Below the pieces are notes generated by a model, which ran no database searches, was not told the origin of the DNA, and saw only the letters and a list, made by a program, of their open reading frames with translations. 64,000 nt of DNA from Methylophilus glucosoxydans. Its GTDB lineage: Bacteria; Pseudomonadota; Gammaproteobacteria; Burkholderiales; Methylophilaceae. A program made the position numbers and the translations under genes. Where the stretch lies: contig NZ_JBHTJW010000001.1 of NCBI RefSeq assembly GCF_042676145.1, positions 186,001 to 250,000 on the forward strand. Reading direction: 5' to 3'. Below, one piece after another: positions 61,464 to 64,000 of this stretch (its first letter is position 1; each line of letters begins with the position of its first letter).

Positions 61464-63032
61464 TCAAGCGCTTTGACGACGCCATAACAACAGCGGCAAG
61501 CCCATCATGAGCAGCCAGGCCTGGCTTGGCTCTGGCGCTGGGGTCACTGCCCAGCTGGCGACGACCAAAAACTGGTTGCTGTATATATTGTTGAGTTGCA
61601 AGCGCGAGGCCGTGCTCTGTCCGCTGAGTTCTAGCAAACCACTTGAGATTTCGCCGATATAGACTTCACCTTCACCTTGCAACACTGCCGAACCGGCATA
61701 ATCGCTGTTACCAATCACCGTCAGGCCATTTCCCTCCAGCAAACTGATGCGGTCATATAATCCATTCCGTAACAGAGCATAGCGAGCAGCATCTGGCAGG
61801 TTGAGTTCTACCAAGCCGCTGCTGCTATTGCCCAAGTAATAGATGGAGAGCATGGCGTCAGTCAACCCAAGTAATGCCCCATCCAGCGTCAATTGAGGGG
61901 CGGCACTTGTCGTGAGCGGCACGCCCAGCGCGTGGTCCAGTTGCGCAGCGAAATCATGCTCATCGCTGCCGCTGGCAATCAGCGATAATGCCGCCAACGA
62001 CAGGGCTGCATTGTCACTGGTCAGGTCTTCGCTGCTAAAGCCAGCCGTTGAGCGTCCCAGAGAGGGGTCCACGGTTGCGGTGACGTTCCATAGCTGACGC
62101 ATGAGATCGAAGGGTGAGTTGAATACTGTCGGTGCAGTCGCGCCTGCATTGAGCAAAATGGTGCTGTCTCTGGCGGCTGCGAGCAGTGTTTGTGCATCTT
62201 TTAGCTCGGGTGTGCGGGCGATTTTCAGGGTATTTGCGACTGCGACATCCGTCAGTACACTATTGCGCAGGGATTGAATATCGGTTGCGGCAGCATCCCA
62301 GCGTGCGGCTGCGACTCCGCCACCTGCCCCTGGGGTGGCGGCGAGGGCATCTGCCACATATTGGCTACGTGTTTTGGCGGTAAAGGTGGCATTCACATTG
62401 ACTGTGCCGGATAAAGAGAGCCCGGCATAATTGATGCTCACACCATCCGCGGTAAACGTGGGTGCGCCACTTGCTTGCAAGCGTATGGGTTGCACCAGTG
62501 CCGCTGCACTGGTGGTTGAGTTTGAGAGCGGAGAGAGAAATTTTAACGTGCTATAGACTTCGTCGCGGGTACAGGAAAGCGCGGTTGCACGGCAAAACCA
62601 GGTGGCATCGAGGTTGAGTGACTCGGTGGTGGTCAGCAGGCCGCCGCTCAATGTGGCGCCGGCTTCTATCCGCGTTAGGGTGCGTTGGCTATCAGGCAAT
62701 ACTGAGACCCCTGGGTCATTCAGTGAAATAAATTGATTACCTCTTAGTTCAATCGTCATGCTGCCGCTACTGAACGTTCCAAGTCGGGTGCTCAAAAACC
62801 GCGCATTGGCAATACTTGGGTCCAAGGTCAACAGCTTGTCAATCTGGTTGCTGTAAGTGGTGATATCCACGCCATCGACAGACACCGAGGTGGTTCTGTT
62901 CATGATGGCAATCTCGTTAAAGTTTAGCCGCATGTTAGTTGCGATTTCTGTGGCGAGGGCCTGGAAAGGCAGGCAAGCAGCCAACACAATGATGGCGGCA
63001 GATGGTTTAGCGTAGCGCTGCAAGGTCAACAT
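61464..63032 (-). CDS. Large PEP-CTERM-like secreted protein
   Basis: 522 residues from ATG at 63032 (AAAGGG upstream). A signal peptide ends near FQALA. The body is Ser/Ala/Leu-rich with a repeat-like run of short beta segments and no recognised enzymatic domain. The C-terminus TPAPEPSQAWLLMMGLPLLLWRRQSA is a PEP-CTERM-type signal: APEP, hydrophobic helix, WRRQ tail. The body shows hydrophobic residues every few positions and few Cys, so it is likely an extracellular structural protein. Confidence 0.8.
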   Translation of the reverse strand: MLTLQRYAKPSAAIIVLAACLPFQALATEIATNMRLNFNEIAIMNRTTSVSVDGVDITTYSNQIDKLLTLDPSIANARFLSTRLGTFSSGSMTIELRGNQFISLNDPGVSVLPDSQRTLTRIEAGATLSGGLLTTTESLNLDATWFCRATALSCTRDEVYSTLKFLSPLSNSTTSAAALVQPIRLQASGAPTFTADGVSINYAGLSLSGTVNVNATFTAKTRSQYVADALAATPGAGGGVAAARWDAAATDIQSLRNSVLTDVAVANTLKIARTPELKDAQTLLAAARDSTILLNAGATAPTVFNSPFDLMRQLWNVTATVDPSLGRSTAGFSSEDLTSDNAALSLAALSLIASGSDEHDFAAQLDHALGVPLTTSAAPQLTLDGALLGLTDAMLSIYYLGNSSSGLVELNLPDAARYALLRNGLYDRISLLEGNGLTVIGNSDYAGSAVLQGEGEVYIGEISSGLLELSGQSTASRLQLNNIYSNQFLVVASWAVTPAPEPSQAWLLMMGLPLLLWRRQSA

Positions 63033-63102
63033 GACAAACCCTTTGCCCTGGTTGGGCACGAGATTAAGAATGTCCCTAGACTAGTGCAATCATCCGAAAA
63101 AA

Positions 63103-63126
63103 GGCACCCCCAGTTCAGGGGGTGCC
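63103..63126 (-). terminator. Intrinsic terminator of the last PEP-CTERM gene
   Basis: GGCACCCCC (63103-63111), loop AGTTCA, GGGGGTGCC (63118-63126), then TTTTTT on the minus strand. It separates the PEP-CTERM gene ending at 63197 from the next one starting at 63032. Confidence 0.9.
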
Positions 63127-63196
63127 ATCACAGCTACTCAAAGGGTGAAACAGTCATTTTTATTTTTTACTAGGATTTTGGCGCGTGACAGCGCCT

Positions 63197-63880
63197 TTAT
63201 TCTGTAGTCGATTTGCGCGTGCGCCTGTATCCAACCACGCCCAGCAAGCCCAGACTGAGCATGAGTGCCGAGGTAGGCTCTGGCACACTGCTCACCATTT
63301 GACCATACTGGATATGATCCACTTCAATGCCGCCCCCGGTGCCTATGGTGATCGATTTTATGCCACCGGCAAACTGCACACCAAAGAAGCGGTCATCGCC
63401 GGTGGTGCCGCCAAACGTGCCATCAGGAATGCCCGTATACGACTGTGAACCCAGTGATTGCCCCAGTGCATCTGTTGCGCTGAACGTAATGGTGCCAGAG
63501 CCATCCGTCCAGACCACACCAAAAGCCGTTGGCAGAGGGCCGCTACCCGTGTAAGTAAAGGTCACAGTGCCTGAAAACCAGCTACGTCCTGCGGTGCCAA
63601 AGCCATCAATGTTGCCATCATCGGCATCCACCGAGTCGGCAATGCCGGTGGGTCCATACACTGAACCGTTACTGGCACTGATAGATGCATCCAGCGATCC
63701 ATCTTCCAGATTATCTAATAGGACAGGATTGTCTCCCAGGTAAAAGCCAGCCGGGATGTCACTCGAGGATAGGTAGGGCGTGGGTCCCCAGAAGATCGCG
63801 GTACTACTCGTGGCATGTGCCATATTGGCACTGGCAAATAAACAACCAGTGAGTGCGGTCATTATTTTTAATTTGTGCAT
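63197..63880 (-). CDS. PEP-CTERM sorting-domain secreted protein
   Basis: 227 residues. Signal peptide to about residue 23 (CLFASANMAHA), a Gly/Thr/Ser-rich beta-sandwich-like body with an acidic DSVDADDGNIDGFG stretch that could bind calcium, and a canonical C-terminus SVPEPTSALMLSLGLLGVVGYRRTRKS. The ATG is preceded by GGAGGAGAGAG. Its transcript ends at the hairpin at 63103-63126. Confidence 0.9.
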   Translation of the reverse strand: MHKLKIMTALTGCLFASANMAHATSSTAIFWGPTPYLSSSDIPAGFYLGDNPVLLDNLEDGSLDASISASNGSVYGPTGIADSVDADDGNIDGFGTAGRSWFSGTVTFTYTGSGPLPTAFGVVWTDGSGTITFSATDALGQSLGSQSYTGIPDGTFGGTTGDDRFFGVQFAGGIKSITIGTGGGIEVDHIQYGQMVSSVPEPTSALMLSLGLLGVVGYRRTRKSTTE

Positions 63881-63937
63881 GTCTCTCTCCTCCTGATGAT
63901 TGGAGTACTCATCTTAGAGACTTTGCCATTTTGCTTG

Positions 63938-63957
63938 CACCCCCTGGATAGGGGGTG
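63938..63957. repeat. C-rich/G-rich hairpin in the leader of the last PEP-CTERM gene
   Basis: CACCCCC (63938-63944), TGGATA, GGGGGTG (63951-63957). It is 57-77 bases upstream of the start codon, with no T tail, so it is either a promoter operator or a 5' RNA structure. Its arms match those of the terminator at 63103-63126. The remaining bases to 64000 show no gene. Confidence 0.55.
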
Positions 63958-64000
63958 TCAATGGGGAGCTTGCGCGAATGCTTGCAACGGCAGTTGCAGA

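Noticed and set aside
63902..63913. GAGTACTC palindrome as a SlmA binding site
   Set aside because: It matches 9 of 12 positions of the enteric consensus, but an 8-base palindrome is expected about once by chance in 64 kb, and it lies in the leader of an unrelated secreted-protein gene.
63881..64000. Sigma54 (-24/-12) promoter before the PEP-CTERM gene
   Set aside because: No TGGCAC-N5-TTGC match at correct spacing, despite sigma54 control being described for some PEP-CTERM systems.
1..64000. CRISPR arrays, prophage, insertion sequences, tRNA genes
   Set aside because: None found on reading: no regularly spaced repeats, no transposase or integrase frames, and no tRNA T-loop/acceptor pattern in the intergenic gaps.

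Overview
The window comes from a Gram-negative betaproteobacterium, most likely a methylotroph of the Methylophilaceae. This is inferred from family content and gene order; no database was searched. The pointers are a complete NAD-linked molybdenum formate dehydrogenase operon of the type methylotrophs use to oxidise formate, the betaproteobacterial conserved genes DUF3579 and DUF2788, the order argB-GST-nucleotidase-slmA, PEP-CTERM secreted proteins, and an LPS and outer-membrane gene set (lpxC, a FadL-like porin, TonB).

Bases 1-9600 form a formate-oxidation module. After a truncated TonB start, the molybdenum cofactor genes moaA-mobA-moeA run leftward. Divergent from them, fdsG-fdsB-fdsA-fdhD-fdsD run rightward and end at a perfect hairpin. 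The left arm makes the bis-MGD cofactor, and the right arm encodes the enzyme and its sulfurtransferase. Bases 9.6-24 kb hold mixed housekeeping genes: a GT-C glycosyltransferase, rpmE, rho, trxA, a TlpA-type thioredoxin, DUF3579, a dolP-like BON lipoprotein, yraN, rsmI, pyrC, ung, the RNase P RNA, a 7TM-sensor diguanylate cyclase, an unrecognised aromatic-rich membrane protein, a FadL-like porin and a membrane-anchored glutaredoxin.

Bases 24.1-42.8 kb are a complete division and cell wall cluster in classical order: mraZ-rsmH-ftsL-ftsI-murE-murF-mraY-murD-ftsW-murG-murC-murB-ddl-ftsQ-ftsA-ftsZ, then lpxC. Many stop and start codons overlap by 4 bases. A good sigma70-type promoter precedes mraZ, and its -35 box lies inside an intrinsic terminator hairpin.

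Bases 42.8-54.9 kb carry a two-helix membrane peptide, slt, an NDUFA9-like dehydrogenase, cca, a PAS-GGDEF cyclase, an SGNH hydrolase, a leftward run argB-GST-HAD nucleotidase-slmA-DUF2788, a Tim44-domain protein, and an N-acetylglutamate synthase with a Cro/CI helix-turn-helix fused to its N-terminus. The promoter I predict for this fused gene is bracketed by an inverted repeat.

Bases 54.9-64 kb hold a fold-back repeat, cfa, an rsmE-DUF1348-AEC transporter operon, a thioredoxin-like protein, an NnrS family protein and three PEP-CTERM secreted proteins. One of the three is flanked by two similar C-rich/G-rich hairpins.

The candidates I rate highest for something undescribed are the HTH-ArgA fusion with its promoter palindrome, the terminator/promoter overlap before mraZ with a possible short transcript, the internally duplicated membrane protein at 20.8 kb, and the paired hairpins around the last PEP-CTERM gene. 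I saw no CRISPR array, prophage, insertion sequence or tRNA gene.
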